A stretch of DNA of 64,000 nt. It comes from Saccharum officinarum (Eukaryota > Streptophyta > Magnoliopsida > Poales > Poaceae). How positions within the stretch are numbered: the stretch's first letter is position 1; each line of letters begins with the position of its first letter. The position numbers were made by a program, and so were the translations under genes. Under the pieces are notes generated by a model. The model was not told where the DNA came from, made no database searches, and worked only from the letters and a program-made list of their open reading frames with translations. This document shows, piece by piece, positions 48,468 to 58,696 of this stretch. The stretch covers positions 1,306,988 through 1,370,987 of the forward strand of contig CM036167.1 in the NCBI GenBank assembly GCA_020631735.1. The letters are read 5' to 3'.

Positions 48468-50312
48468 TCATCCACTTTTTGATGGTACCCAAACAAGTTT
48501 GGGTCCTCTCAAGTTAGGAGCAACATACTTAGGCAAAGCCTTAGTATGGGTAGCGGGATGTTTTGCAATAGCAACAATAGAGGTACCATTTACATCCTTT
48601 CTAAGCACATTAGTATTATCAATTGAAATATGCTTGGAAATGTTACCTAGGGGACATGAATGTGCCATGTGTCCCCTTTCCCGGCATGAATAGCATCTTC
48701 TCTTTGATTGAGCCTTTTCTTCATTGCTCATGTGATGCTTTTCATTGCCTTGCCTCTCATGAGTTACTTGAGCCTTCCTCTCAAGCTTGGTAGGACACCC
48801 CGAGGCGAAGTGTCCTATATCTTCACACTTGAAGCACTTGTTGTGAGCCAAATTTCTTTTCTCAATTTGATTCTTGCTCATCATCTTGATATCTTGGATT
48901 TGCATTGGATGCCTTCCTCTTCCACCCCTTCTTGTTTTCTTCTTCATGATCTTTACTTGAGCTTGGGGTATCTTCTTTTCATCTTGTGGCCTCATCTTTG
49001 GCTTCTTGGTTGGGCAAGACTTGGCAAGGTGACCCATCTCATGGCATTTAAAGCACACGAAATGAGATAGCTTCTTTTGTTCTTGCTTCTTCATTTTCTT
49101 GCCCTTGTTCTTGTTGAAGCCAATGCCACTCTTATCACCATAGCTTCTTTGAGTCTTTATCATGTGCTCAAAGGTGACTTTTGAGTTGTAGCACCTCTCT
49201 AACTTGTTGCTCAATTTCTTTACTTCACTTTTGAGCTCATTGTTCTCCTTCAAAATGTTAGTCTCACAAGACGTAGAAGTAGAACAAGCATATAAATGTG
49301 AAGAACATGGCATATCTAATAAGTCATCACAAGAGGTGGATACATGCTTTCTCCCTACATCACATGGGTTAGTCACATTTTGCAATTGATCATTTGATCC
49401 ATGTGATGAGCTCTCATTATTTTTAATTTTCTTTAAAAACATCTTAATGAGAGAAGCATGTTTTTCTAACAATTTCTCATGAGATGCAAGTACTTTCTCA
49501 TGAGTCAACATTAGCTTCTCATGTGAAGATTTAAGATCATCAAGTAAGCTCTTATGTTCTTCATATGAGTTCTTTAGAAAAGAGTTTTCATTTTCTAATT
49601 TCATTGTTTTAGCTTTCTCATTTTCTAAAGACGTGTTCATGCTAGCAAGTCTACTAACAAGCTCATCATATGAATCAACATGATCAATCACATTATCATT
49701 TGATACCTTTGTGTCACCTAGTGACATGAAGCAATGTGATGTAGTGGATGGGCTTGTAGTAGCATCATCAAGGCTCGAGCATGAACCAACGTTGTCACCA
49801 TCAAGTGTGCTTGGGGTAGAAACATCACTTGCAACACTTGATGCATCATCACCATTCTTGTCAAGTGAACTTGTGGTAGATCGATCATCATCATCACTTG
49901 ACCATGAGGTGGAGCAATCCTCCACAACCATCGTGTTGTGGTCATGCTCAACATCATCATGTGCAACCTCCATGGGCTTGACATCATCGTCATCATCGGT
50001 GATAGCTCCATACTTTTCATTGAGATAGGCCCATATCTCATGAGCGGATTTGAGGTCCATGATCTTACCAAAGATGCTATCATCCAAAGATCTATACATG
50101 ATGTTAGTAGCTTGGATGTCAAGATCTAGGCATTTCTCTTGTGCTTGAGTTAGATTATCTTCATCCAACACATGAGAAAAGCCTACATCTACCATCCACC
50201 ACATTTGAGGGCAAATAAACTTAAAATTGCATATCATCCAATTTTTCCACCGTGCAAAGTGTGTGCCATCAAACATGTGAGGACAATCAACATCTAGTCC
50301 ATATTCCGCCAT
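48468..50312 (-). CDS. retrotransposon Gag polyprotein with three zinc knuckles
   Basis: A single 614-residue ORF starting 34 nt after the primer site. The N-terminus (MAEYGLDVDCPHMFDGTHFA, then RWKNWM) is the copia-type gag fold (UBN2/DUF4219-like) that forms the particle shell. A Ser/Asp-rich acidic linker follows at about 105-205, then a long Glu/Lys-rich segment (about 220-290), probably coiled coil, with repeated SHEKL/THEKV phrases. Three CCHC knuckles bind RNA: CFKCHEMGHLAKSC (about 420-433), CFKCEDIGHFASGC (about 493-506) and CYSCRERGHMAHSC (about 540-553). It ends GPKLVWVPSKSG and stop, where pol would begin in an autonomous relative. The frame is intact and could be expressed. Confidence 0.88.
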   Translation of the reverse strand: MAEYGLDVDCPHMFDGTHFARWKNWMICNFKFICPQMWWMVDVGFSHVLDEDNLTQAQEKCLDLDIQATNIMYRSLDDSIFGKIMDLKSAHEIWAYLNEKYGAITDDDDDVKPMEVAHDDVEHDHNTMVVEDCSTSWSSDDDDRSTTSSLDKNGDDASSVASDVSTPSTLDGDNVGSCSSLDDATTSPSTTSHCFMSLGDTKVSNDNVIDHVDSYDELVSRLASMNTSLENEKAKTMKLENENSFLKNSYEEHKSLLDDLKSSHEKLMLTHEKVLASHEKLLEKHASLIKMFLKKIKNNESSSHGSNDQLQNVTNPCDVGRKHVSTSCDDLLDMPCSSHLYACSTSTSCETNILKENNELKSEVKKLSNKLERCYNSKVTFEHMIKTQRSYGDKSGIGFNKNKGKKMKKQEQKKLSHFVCFKCHEMGHLAKSCPTKKPKMRPQDEKKIPQAQVKIMKKKTRRGGRGRHPMQIQDIKMMSKNQIEKRNLAHNKCFKCEDIGHFASGCPTKLERKAQVTHERQGNEKHHMSNEEKAQSKRRCYSCRERGHMAHSCPLGNISKHISIDNTNVLRKDVNGTSIVAIAKHPATHTKALPKYVAPNLRGPKLVWVPSKSG

Positions 50313-50345
50313 CCTCTCGGGTCGGTGAAGACCACAAATGAGAGA

Positions 50346-50361
50346 CCGGGCTCCGATACCA
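50346..50361 (-). other. primer binding site (initiator Met tRNA type)
   Basis: On the minus strand TGGTATCGGAGCCCGG starts two bases after the 5' LTR. It matches the plant initiator methionine tRNA primer site (TGGTATCAGAGC) with one change (A to G), as is usual in copia elements. Confidence 0.8.
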
Positions 50362-50363
50362 AT

Positions 50364-52871
50364 TGTAGGGTCGAGATGGCGGACTAGAGGGGGGGTGAAT
50401 AGTCCTTTCTAAAATAAACGTGTCGGCAAACCGAAACAAATGCGGAATTAAAACTATCGGTCTAGCCAAGACTACACCCCTCTATCTAAGTTCACAAGCA
50501 CCTCACAAAGATCCTAAAAATGTAACTAAGGTGCTTTCCTTAGCAAGAGCTCTCCTAAACAATTCTAGAGCAAGGTCACACAAACCTATGCACTAGTACT
50601 TTTAGCAAAGCCGGGGAGCTCCTACACAATTCTAGTAAGCAAAAGCACGAAGCCACCTATGCTCACTAGCAATGCTCAATAGCAAGGCAACTAATGCCAA
50701 ACTAGAGAGCGCAAAATACTTAGCTACACAAACTAAGCAATATGACTAACAAGGTTACACAAACCAAATTAGCCACGCAACGGGAGCTACTTCTATGCTA
50801 CACAAGCAAGAAGGTAACTAGCTAACTACACAAACAAACTAGTTACAAGAGCAACTACACAAGCACAAATATATGAAAGTAAATACAAGCTTGTGAATCG
50901 AAAGCAAACCACCGAGAAGATGTACACAATGTTGACACGGCGGTTTTTCACCGAGGTTCACTTGGTTGCCACCAAGCTAGTCCCCGTTGTGGCGATACAC
51001 CCACTTGATGGATCACGAGCTAATTGACTATCAAGAGTCAAACCCTCAGCGGGTGCCGCACATCCACTCTCAAGATGGGGATCCTCCAAGCCACGAGCTT
51101 TACTAGAGTTGCTCTTCGCGATCCCCGCGGGGTGAGCACAATCCCCTTACAAATCCTCCTCCGGAGCCACGCACAATCTCCACGCGTGCTTCAACGGAGT
51201 CGCAAGCCACCAAGCCGTCTAGGAGGTGGCAACCTCCAAGAGTAACAAGCACCACCGGCTTGCAACACGATCACCTAGTGCCACTCGATGCAATCCTCTC
51301 GATGCAACGCACTAGAATCGCTCTCTCACTCGATCCGATGAACACTATCAAGCATGAGTGAGTTAGAGGGCTTCCAAGCACTACCACATAAGCCACCAAG
51401 GCCAAAGTGTGCTCAGCTGCCGGCCAAGGCCGGCCACAAGGTCTATTTATAACCCCACAGTCAAATAGAGCCGTTACACACTTGTCCGTTTTTCCGCGGG
51501 AGCACCGGACGCGCCGGTGGTAACTCACCGGACGCGCTCAACCGCGTCCGGTGCCCCTCCGACATCCGCGTGTCCTCCGAATTTCAAATTCGTCCGTTAG
51601 ATCCTCCAACGGTCACTGCGTGCCAACGGTCAAACGACCCACCGGACGCGCTGCTGCGAACCACCGGACGCGCCGGTGCGCACAGCACCCGCGCCCGCGA
51701 AGCAACCACCGGACGCGCTGCTCGCAACCACCGGACGCCACAGTACCCGCGTCCGGTGCGAGTCCAGTAAGCGCCCGAGACCACCGGACGCGTCCGATGG
51801 TGTGACACCGGACGCGCACCGCGTCCGACGTCCTTGTTTCCCTCAGGGCGCAAGACCGGACGCGCCGGTCCCGTGGGTCACCGGACGCGCCGGTGCCAAA
51901 CCCTAGCTCGCGCGCCTGACGCCCGGACGCTGCACTGACCGGACGCGCTGGTCCACAGTGACCGCGTCCGGTGCAGCGTCCGGTGCAGCGTCCGGTGCTG
52001 CGTCCGGTCACCTCTGTGACCGCGTTCGCCTCCGTTTCTTTTCCGACTTCCGGCGCAATGGAAAATAGGCATTTCACTTCCCCGAAATCGCCTGAATCCC
52101 GCGCTCGCACGCTCGGCGGGAGAGAGAAAGGAACCAAACCCCTCTCTACCCGTAAACCACAGCGCGACCAACGCCACCTTTGCAAATGTGCCAACACCAA
52201 CAAGTGATCACCACCTTGTGCTCGTGTGTTAGCATTTTCACAAACATTTTCTCCAAAGGAATTAGGCACTCAACTTGCCTCGCCACTCGATCCTAACACG
52301 TATGCAAAGTTAGATCGCTCAAGTGGCACTAGATGACCGATATGCAAACAAGTTTGCCCCTCTTAATAGTACGGCCATCTATCCTAAACCCGGTCATCAG
52401 CTTCTCTACACACCTATGACCGGTGAAATGGAAATGCCCTAGGTTATACCTTTGCCTTGCGCATTCCACTCCATCTCCTCCGACATTGATGCAACACATG
52501 CACCAACCATATCACAAATGATATGATCCACTTCATATCATCATGTGACCTTGGTCCATCGATCTTGACCTCACTTGCTCTTCACCGTTGCGTCGGTCCA
52601 TCGGCGCCAAGTCTTGCTCAAGCTTCACCGCCTCGCGGTCCATCGCTCCAAAGCCTCCGACTTGCCCTTCACACTTGCAACCGGTCCATCAAGCCAAGCC
52701 TCATCTTGATCTTTGCCACCTTGGTCACATGACTCCATGTCATGTCTCATATGCAATGAGCTCCTTTATAACACAATCATCTGTGGACTAATTCCCTGTG
52801 TATCTCACATAAACACAATTAGTCCACCTAAGGTTGTCACTCAATTACCAAAACCAAACAAGGACCTTTCA
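50364..52871 (-). repeat. 5' LTR of the gag-only retrotransposon
   Basis: 2,508 bp, the promoter-bearing LTR in element orientation. It carries TATA at 51443-51452 and the second copy of the CpG-rich array at about 51500-52022. All landmarks are offset by exactly 7,510 bp from the other LTR. Confidence 0.92.
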
Positions 52872-53700
52872 AGATCCTCCTAGCCAATATAGCTTATCGC
52901 AATTGTCGTAGCCTTGCCTGCATCTTCGTGGTACTCTACTACTCTAGCAAGGACATCTCCATGGCTTCGTGGCCACACCGCCCCGAGTCCTCAACCACGC
53001 CTCACCAAGCCACCTAACCCCCATCGAGCCTTGGCTCATGCCCTACTCTACCTGCCATCACCGTTGCCATTATACGCATCGCCGTCTCCTTTGCCTTTGT
53101 TGCACCCCCGACCCCCACCAGCCTCGGTCGTATCACCCCTATTCCTCAGTTGTGGCCACGCCTCCCGCGAGATGTGATCTCAGGAGAGAAACATCGGCTT
53201 TGGGAAATTTCTACAGACACCAAATTGGCTAATTCTGGAACTCTTAAAAGCGGCTTGGTTGGTTTTGGAAAACACAGGGGTACAACAAAAATCTACGAAC
53301 ACCTCCTAGGAGGACCTGTTGGTGAGATGCACTGTTTTAGGGTCGGCAAAGGCTCCTACAACATGCACAAATCTCATCGAGAAATATATAGAATAGGAGG
53401 AAACAAGGGCTAGAAGAGTTTAAGGTAAGAGATCGGTGCAAAAAATAGATGTATTGGTTTTGGTCTTTTGGAATGTTTGGGTCCTCTGAATCAGCTATGT
53501 TTCTTCATATTTATAGGTGGGGTGATTTTGTCCTGTTAGAAAATGTTTACAACGTCTAAATCTACACAAATTCTAACCTCGTCTTAAATTTTACCCAAAA
53601 ACCCCAGCTTAATTAGTATGGCCAAAGTCGGTGCAGAGTCACAAGAAAACCAACTTAAGTCGGTTTTGTTGGAGTTAACAAATGGTAAATACATATTTTG
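52872..53700. other. flank of the retrotransposon, no gene
   Basis: 52872-52925 continues the decayed CAT gene fragment on the minus strand. The rest has Pro/Ser-rich chance ORFs and no domain. Confidence 0.35.
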
Positions 53701-53762
53701 TATTCTCTCTTAGTTTGTTTGAAAATGTCTAAAATAAACTATAGTGAAATATGAAGGGAGTA
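53701..53762. mobile_element. small Stowaway-like MITE
   Basis: TA|TTCTCTCTTAGTTTG...ATATGAAGGGAG|TA: 58 bp between TA pairs, ends resembling a short Stowaway derivative. Confidence 0.5.
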
Positions 53763-53849
53763 TTAGTTAGATTCTTTATGGAATGTGCTCGCATTTACAT
53801 GTTAAAGAAAAACAAAGAGGGTAAAATGGTACCCAGGAAAACCTAATCG

Positions 53850-55030
53850 GCAGGGCTAGCACCTGGACGTCTGGCTCCAGGCCCGCCTCCGGACACAGCT
53901 CCGACGCCAGCAACCGCTTTGACTCGGATGCCCCTCACACTCGCATCCATGACTCCATCCCCATCCCGGTTGCGCCCCGGGTGTCAAGCCCGCCGCACTC
54001 TTTCCCCTGCCACGCCATGCTCCTCCCCCGCCCCACCACGTCGCGCTCCTCCCCTCGTCGCAGCGCCATCCCCGCCGTGCCCCCGTCCTTCGCCACGCTT
54101 TGTCTTGACCGCGCCCTTTCCCCTATCCTAATGTCTCATCTCCTCTGCAACATCCGCCCGACCGTTGCAACATATGCAGTATACTATTGAAACATACTCG
54201 TATGGCCATTGCAACATATAGATGAAATACATGAAACATGTGTCCGAAATAGCTGAAATATTTGGAACATATATTTGCAACGTATGTCTAAAACAGATGA
54301 AACATGTGGAACATACACTTGAAACATACGTGTGTAGCCATTGCAACATATGCAACATCAGATCTTTTTGCAACATACAGATGAAACACATGAAACATAC
54401 AGATAAAACGCGTGAAACATATGTATGAAAACAGCTGAAACACTTGAAACATATACTTGCAACATATGTATATAGTCATTGCAACATGTGCAACATACAG
54501 TTGAAACAACTTCTGAAATACACCTGAAACAAAACATGGCGCCCACCTTGTGGGGAACTGCAATTGCCAACAAGCGGCGCTCGGGTGCAGTGGAGAGGGA
54601 GGATGGCGGCAGGCAAGCGGCTAGGCATGGTGAAGAACGTCGCGATGGAGCAGTCGCCGTGGACCATGCCGCATCGGCTCGAAAGAGCTCGGCGACGAGT
54701 GGTGAGTGGTGGTGGAGAGATAGGAAAGCAGACGCCGGCGCTTGGGCGCGGTGCAGCACGGCGCTGCATTGCGGTAGTGGCGAGGTGGGCGCGGCAGCGC
54801 GGTCGCAGTGGAGTAAGCCGTGGCGATGTGGGCGTGAAGAGTTGGTTCGAGAATGGATAGAGAAACAGTGTCGATTCAAGAAAAAGGTGAGAGCAGCGAT
54901 TTTTTATTTTTATTTTCGTGTGCATGACAATGTTGTCTGTTGAATAGCGTCAAGCCCACAGATTAGCATCCGGACGAAACCGACGCCCCAGCCACACCAT
55001 TATCGAAATCCAATATGGGCGCTAGGCCTC
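53850..55030. mobile_element. MULE-like repeat with degenerate GCAACATA/GAAACATA array
   Basis: The left part starts near GCTAGCACCTGGACGTCTGG, a motif known from grass Mutator-like repeats, and a related ATTAGCATCCGGACG lies near 54963. Between them, 54160-54540 is a degenerate array of phrases such as GCCATTGCAACATATA, GATGAAACA and CTTGAAACATA, with a loose period near 60 bp. The GC-rich 54560-54880 opens ORFs on both strands without domains. Precise ends are uncertain. Confidence 0.4.
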
Positions 55031-55173
55031 AAATTCAGTGAGCCGAGGCCGGCTTTATTAGAGAGTAAATAAAAAGAAAGAAAGACACGAACGAAAAGAA
55101 AACTGATAATCCCAAATTACACATGCCCCCCAGATATGTCGCCTAAATCCTCTCTCCACCCCTCAGTTTCCTC

Positions 55174-55180
55174 TATAAAA
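55174..55180 (+). promoter_or_regulatory. TATA box of the DRM1/ARP gene
   Basis: TATAAAA about 270 bp upstream of the ATG at 55453. The implied leader of about 240 nt is long but plausible. Confidence 0.5.
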
Positions 55181-55452
55181 AAATGCACTGCTCCCTTGTC
55201 CTCCATCCAAGAAGAAAGGAACATAGAACGACACAGGGAGGAGACCTCGATCCGCACTCCTCACGTCTGAAGGCCAGATGTAGCTTTGTTTCTTCTTCTT
55301 CCTCCTCTCGCCCAAGGACAACGATTGCCTAACATCAAACAAGAACCAAAGAAAACAGAGCAAGAGCATCGCTCTCTAAGCAAAAACGCGCACCACGCCA
55401 CCGGCCACTTGCACAGCACGCACGCACGGAGCAGGACGCGCATCGTCGGTGC

Positions 55453-56305
55453 ATGGGGCTCCTGGACCAGCTGTGGGACGACACGGTGGCCGGGCCGCGC
55501 CCGGACTCCGGCCTCGGCAAGCTCCGCAAGTACGCCTCCTTCTCCCCCTCGTCGTCCGCGGCCGCGCCGTCGCCGACCGCAGAGGGGGCGGCGGCGGGCT
55601 CCGGCTCCGCGCCGCCCGCCGTGACGCGGAGCATCACCATGCTGCGGCCGGCGGCGCTGTCCGTCATCACGTCGCCCCGCAGCGAGTCCAGCTCCACGCC
55701 GTCGTCGCCGTCGCCGGCAAGCGGCCCTCCGGACTCGCCCTTCGGTGCAGGTGACCACCGGTTCTCTCCATCTTCTTCTGTTTTTTTCCAGTTCTTGCTG
55801 TCTGTGTGTGGTGTTTCGTTTGAAAGGTGTTCCACATGAAACTGTCAAAAATCGCAGTTGTATGCTCTGTTTTAGCGGGATTACGATATCTGTAGCCAAT
55901 ATAGGCTACTTTTGGATAGTTGAATGCTGTAGATCCGAAACCGAAACGAAGTACAGCGTTTAACACCCGGCTGATGTTGTTGTATCTCTGTACGTTGCCA
56001 TCCTGATGCTGCAGCGACGACGCCCAAGGGAGAGGGCTGGAAGAAGCTGCGCCGGAAGGGCAGGATGGCCGACGGCGGCGATGCCCCCGGCACGCCGAGG
56101 AGCCCCACCGTGTACGACTGGTGAGTTCGACCACAGATATTTCTGAACGTACCGTACCGTACGTGCTATGATGCTATAGGAGTACGTGAAAATGACTACT
56201 AGGTCGACCTCCAAGAATCTTGCTTGGATTTGATATGATATATCATCTGATCTGCGTGTCTCCGACTCCCATGCCAGGGTGGTGATCAGTTCGCTGGACC
56301 GCTGA
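55453..56305 (+). CDS. auxin-repressed / dormancy-associated protein (DRM1/ARP family)
   Basis: Three exons, all GT-AG with matching phases: 55453-55750, 56015-56120 and 56278-56305; 143 residues. The N-terminus MGLLDQLWDDTVAGPRPDSG, followed by LGKLRKYASF, is the family signature (relatives read LLDKLWDDVVAGPQPE.GLGKLRK). The C-terminal PRSPTVYDW is the second conserved block. The middle is Ser/Pro/Ala-rich and low in order (TRSITMLRP, TPSSPSPAS). Family members are small, disordered proteins repressed by auxin and raised in dormant, stressed or ageing tissue; their molecular role is unclear. The last exon adds only VVISSLDR after the Trp, unlike the usual LYSGETRSKH tail. The ATG is the first in a good context after the leader. 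Confidence 0.86.
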
Positions 56306-56557
56306 AGCAGCCGGCCGGGCCCAAGACGCCAACCGCGGACCGCCCAAGACGAGAACTCCCCACAAGGAAAACATCAACAGCTAGCGAACTGGAGGACCGG
56401 AACAGAGGGGCCGTATAACCTCTTTCAGAGCTTCTGGTGACGGTTCTGTTATAGTTATCCGTATACGTTAACGGTGTAGTATGTCATCTTCTTGTAAATC
56501 TCCGTGTGAGTGAGGTGCTGCTGATTTTGTAACCTGTAAGCTACTACTCCGTACTAC

Positions 56558-56672
56558 GCTCGGCATCAGCTCCTACATGTCACCCGTGTACATGTCGTCC
56601 AAGCTTCGAAGGGGAGGCGGGCAACACAAGCTCGGCATCAGCTCGTGCATGTCACCGTGTACATGTCGTCCA
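56558..56672 (+). repeat. 72-bp tandem duplication after the DRM1/ARP gene
   Basis: GCTCGGCATCAGCTC at 56558 and again at 56630, each followed by CATGTCACC(C)GTGTACATGTCGTCCA; the second copy is partial. It lies about 250 bp after the stop codon, so it may be in the 3' UTR. Confidence 0.7.
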
Positions 56673-57789
56673 GACTGGCGAGACCGATGTAGCAGAGTCC
56701 TACAGTACCTGGTGTTGTATTGAAGAGAGTGATGAGACCGCTATGTAATGTAATGCTGTTGCTGTATGAGTGCCTACCACGCAGACTCCCCTGCTTTGTA
56801 CTCCGTAGTTTGTACAGGGTACTCCAGTATGGTTTTTGCTGCCGTGTACGAGTAATGTAAAATGTATAATCCTACGTGCGCAACAATAATGCGTTGTTGA
56901 GTGTTGTGGATATATATCAACACGCTTTTGGCAACATCTTGGCTTGTCTACCACAGAAATATCTAATCATCATGGGCGTCTCTTCATTGTTTAGTGCTTT
57001 CCGGTACCAATAATTCAGTCTGGCCGTCGCACTCCTCACGTCAAACCGGTGTGGAATTTACACAGGCCAGACGCCGTGCTCTTTCTACTGCAAAGTCAAA
57101 AGGGTTAACTTCTTATGACGTGTGACACATCTCTGACCCGTTCCGGCGACGACAAAGTTCGGCGCTCACGTCGCTGCTCGCCGTGCCGTGCGCGCCGTGG
57201 TGGTGATCCCCACGGGCACGGAGAAGGGCAGGGATGGTCCCGGCGGAGATGCTGTCGTCCTCTCATCAATCCGGCTCGCTCCCTGCCGGTACGGGACGGC
57301 ACAGCGTGTCAGCGTTGCTGTTGCCTGTCCTTTTCGTGAGCTCTCCCTTTCCCGCGGCCAAGCCTGGCCTTAGCTTTTAGTTGAGGCTGCTGCGTGCCCG
57401 ACTTTTTTTTTGCCTTCGATGCAGCTTACTCCAAGGGAGTTGGGCTTTCTTTCTGCTTCCCATTTCCATGGTGAGCTAGTGGAGCCTTGAACGTCTAACC
57501 CTCGCCGTCACGGCATCATGTCATCATGCATGTTATATACGGTATCTCAAAATCATGTAACGATGCAATAAGTTGGTAGCCTCGGTAAACATACGCCTTT
57601 TGATTTATTGGACAAGTTTTTCACTCATTCTTTATTATGACAGAAAGAACATAAAGAGTACCCCAGACATGAAATGGTGAAACATGCCATCACTATGCCA
57701 TCAGTACTATGAAATGTTTTGGCTACATCAAGTAAAAGCTGAATGGCCATAACAGAGCACTCTCTACGTTCAGCGCTTGATCCGCTCGA
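56673..57789. other. intergenic, no gene recognised
   Basis: Includes probable 3' flank of the DRM1/ARP gene (polyadenylation-like AATGTAAAATGTATAAT near 56854) and a GC-rich patch at 57110-57370 without domains. Confidence 0.4.
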
Positions 57790-58696
57790 TTAACTGGTTG
57801 CCAGTTTATATACAGAGCTCAATCTCTCTTCTATGTAGTCACCACTCTTGATAGGTGCAAACCTGAAAAAAACAAGTGTCCAAATTTCGATAAGCTAGCG
57901 GGGAAATATTGGATTAAACTTGTGTTAACATAACCAAAGTGGACCTTGCTGGGTATGCTTCGCTGCAGCAGCTTTCCATGCATTTCACAACTAGATTTGG
58001 GCTTGGATCAATGAAGAAAGCAACCTGATATAATATACAAAAATTGTTGTGTGAAATGTATGTACTACTTAAGCTCTCCAATCACCGTCTGGCAGTAACA
58101 ATAAGCATGTAACTTATTGGTTGAAGTGCTCCGATCCTCTTAAAGCAAAGAATTAGAGGACGTTAAAAGGCTAAAATTAGGATACTGAACACCAAGCAGA
58201 ATTTATGAGTTACGTAAGTTCTTTATTTGTTACTCACAGAATATCTCTCTTTCCCAACAGGGACAACACGATGCAATGTAGATCTGTAAGTTGCAATAGA
58301 AGCGCATTAGCAGATTCTGACACACGGTCTTTTATTCTCGTTGGCAAGACATAGTAGAATATAAATGACAAGGAACCAAAAGAATATAACTCAATAACCT
58401 TTGTCAATGGATTGTATAAGTAACCGAGCTATCATACACTACCCTACAAGATACCCAGCATATCAACTACACGGTTGTATGCAAGATGCTGTCAATTGTG
58501 AACCAGAACAAAGTTTTACCTAGTAAATGGGTTGTGTTTTATATCATACAACTTTGAAGAGTTACAGAAAACAATGTTTCAAGTTGCCAGTGCACACAGA
58601 GTGGACTCACGGGAGAACAAAAGTAATAAATGATGATACCTGAAAACACAATTAGTCCACCTTTCTAACAAATCACCAATATTAACAATAAGGGAC
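57790..58696 (-). pseudogene. 3' half of a 2-oxoglutarate/Fe(II)-dependent dioxygenase gene
   Basis: Four exons read in order on the minus strand: 58696-58640 (SLIVNIGDLLERWTNCVF), 58283-58238 (RSTLHRVVPVGKERYS), 58024-57945 (VAFFIDPSPNLVVKCMES, then CCSEAYPA) and 57862-57790 (RFAPIKSGDYIEERLSSVYK, then LATS and stop). All junctions are GT-AG and in phase. They contain the third iron ligand His (TLHR) and the Arg-x-Ser 2-oxoglutarate-binding motif (RYS) of the jelly-roll core. The first part of the enzyme, including the H-x-D ligands, is missing: upstream sequence is intron-like and then, from about 58800, repeat-like. The remaining exons carry no stop or frameshift, so truncation may be recent. 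The substrate cannot be assigned. Confidence 0.8.

Larger units (their letters stand above)
42854..52871 (-). mobile_element. complete gag-only LTR retrotransposon (copia-like, non-autonomous)
   Basis: Two 2,508-bp direct repeats (42854-45361 and 50364-52871) begin TG and end CA and are flanked by AGATC on both sides (42849-42853 and 52872-52876), a 5-bp target duplication. On the minus strand the order is LTR, primer site, gag, non-coding region, polypurine tract, LTR. The only coding region is gag; no protease, integrase, reverse transcriptase or RNase H motifs were found, so it must depend on another element. The tRNA-iMet-type primer site and the gag fold point to Ty1/copia. The LTRs align without indels and I saw only one difference by eye (T at 43887, C at 51397), so insertion was very recent. 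Confidence 0.93.

Noticed and set aside
42854..52871. Two 2.5-kb direct repeats as a segmental duplication or assembly duplication
   Set aside because: TG...CA ends, 5-bp target duplication, primer site and polypurine tract in the right places show they are LTRs.
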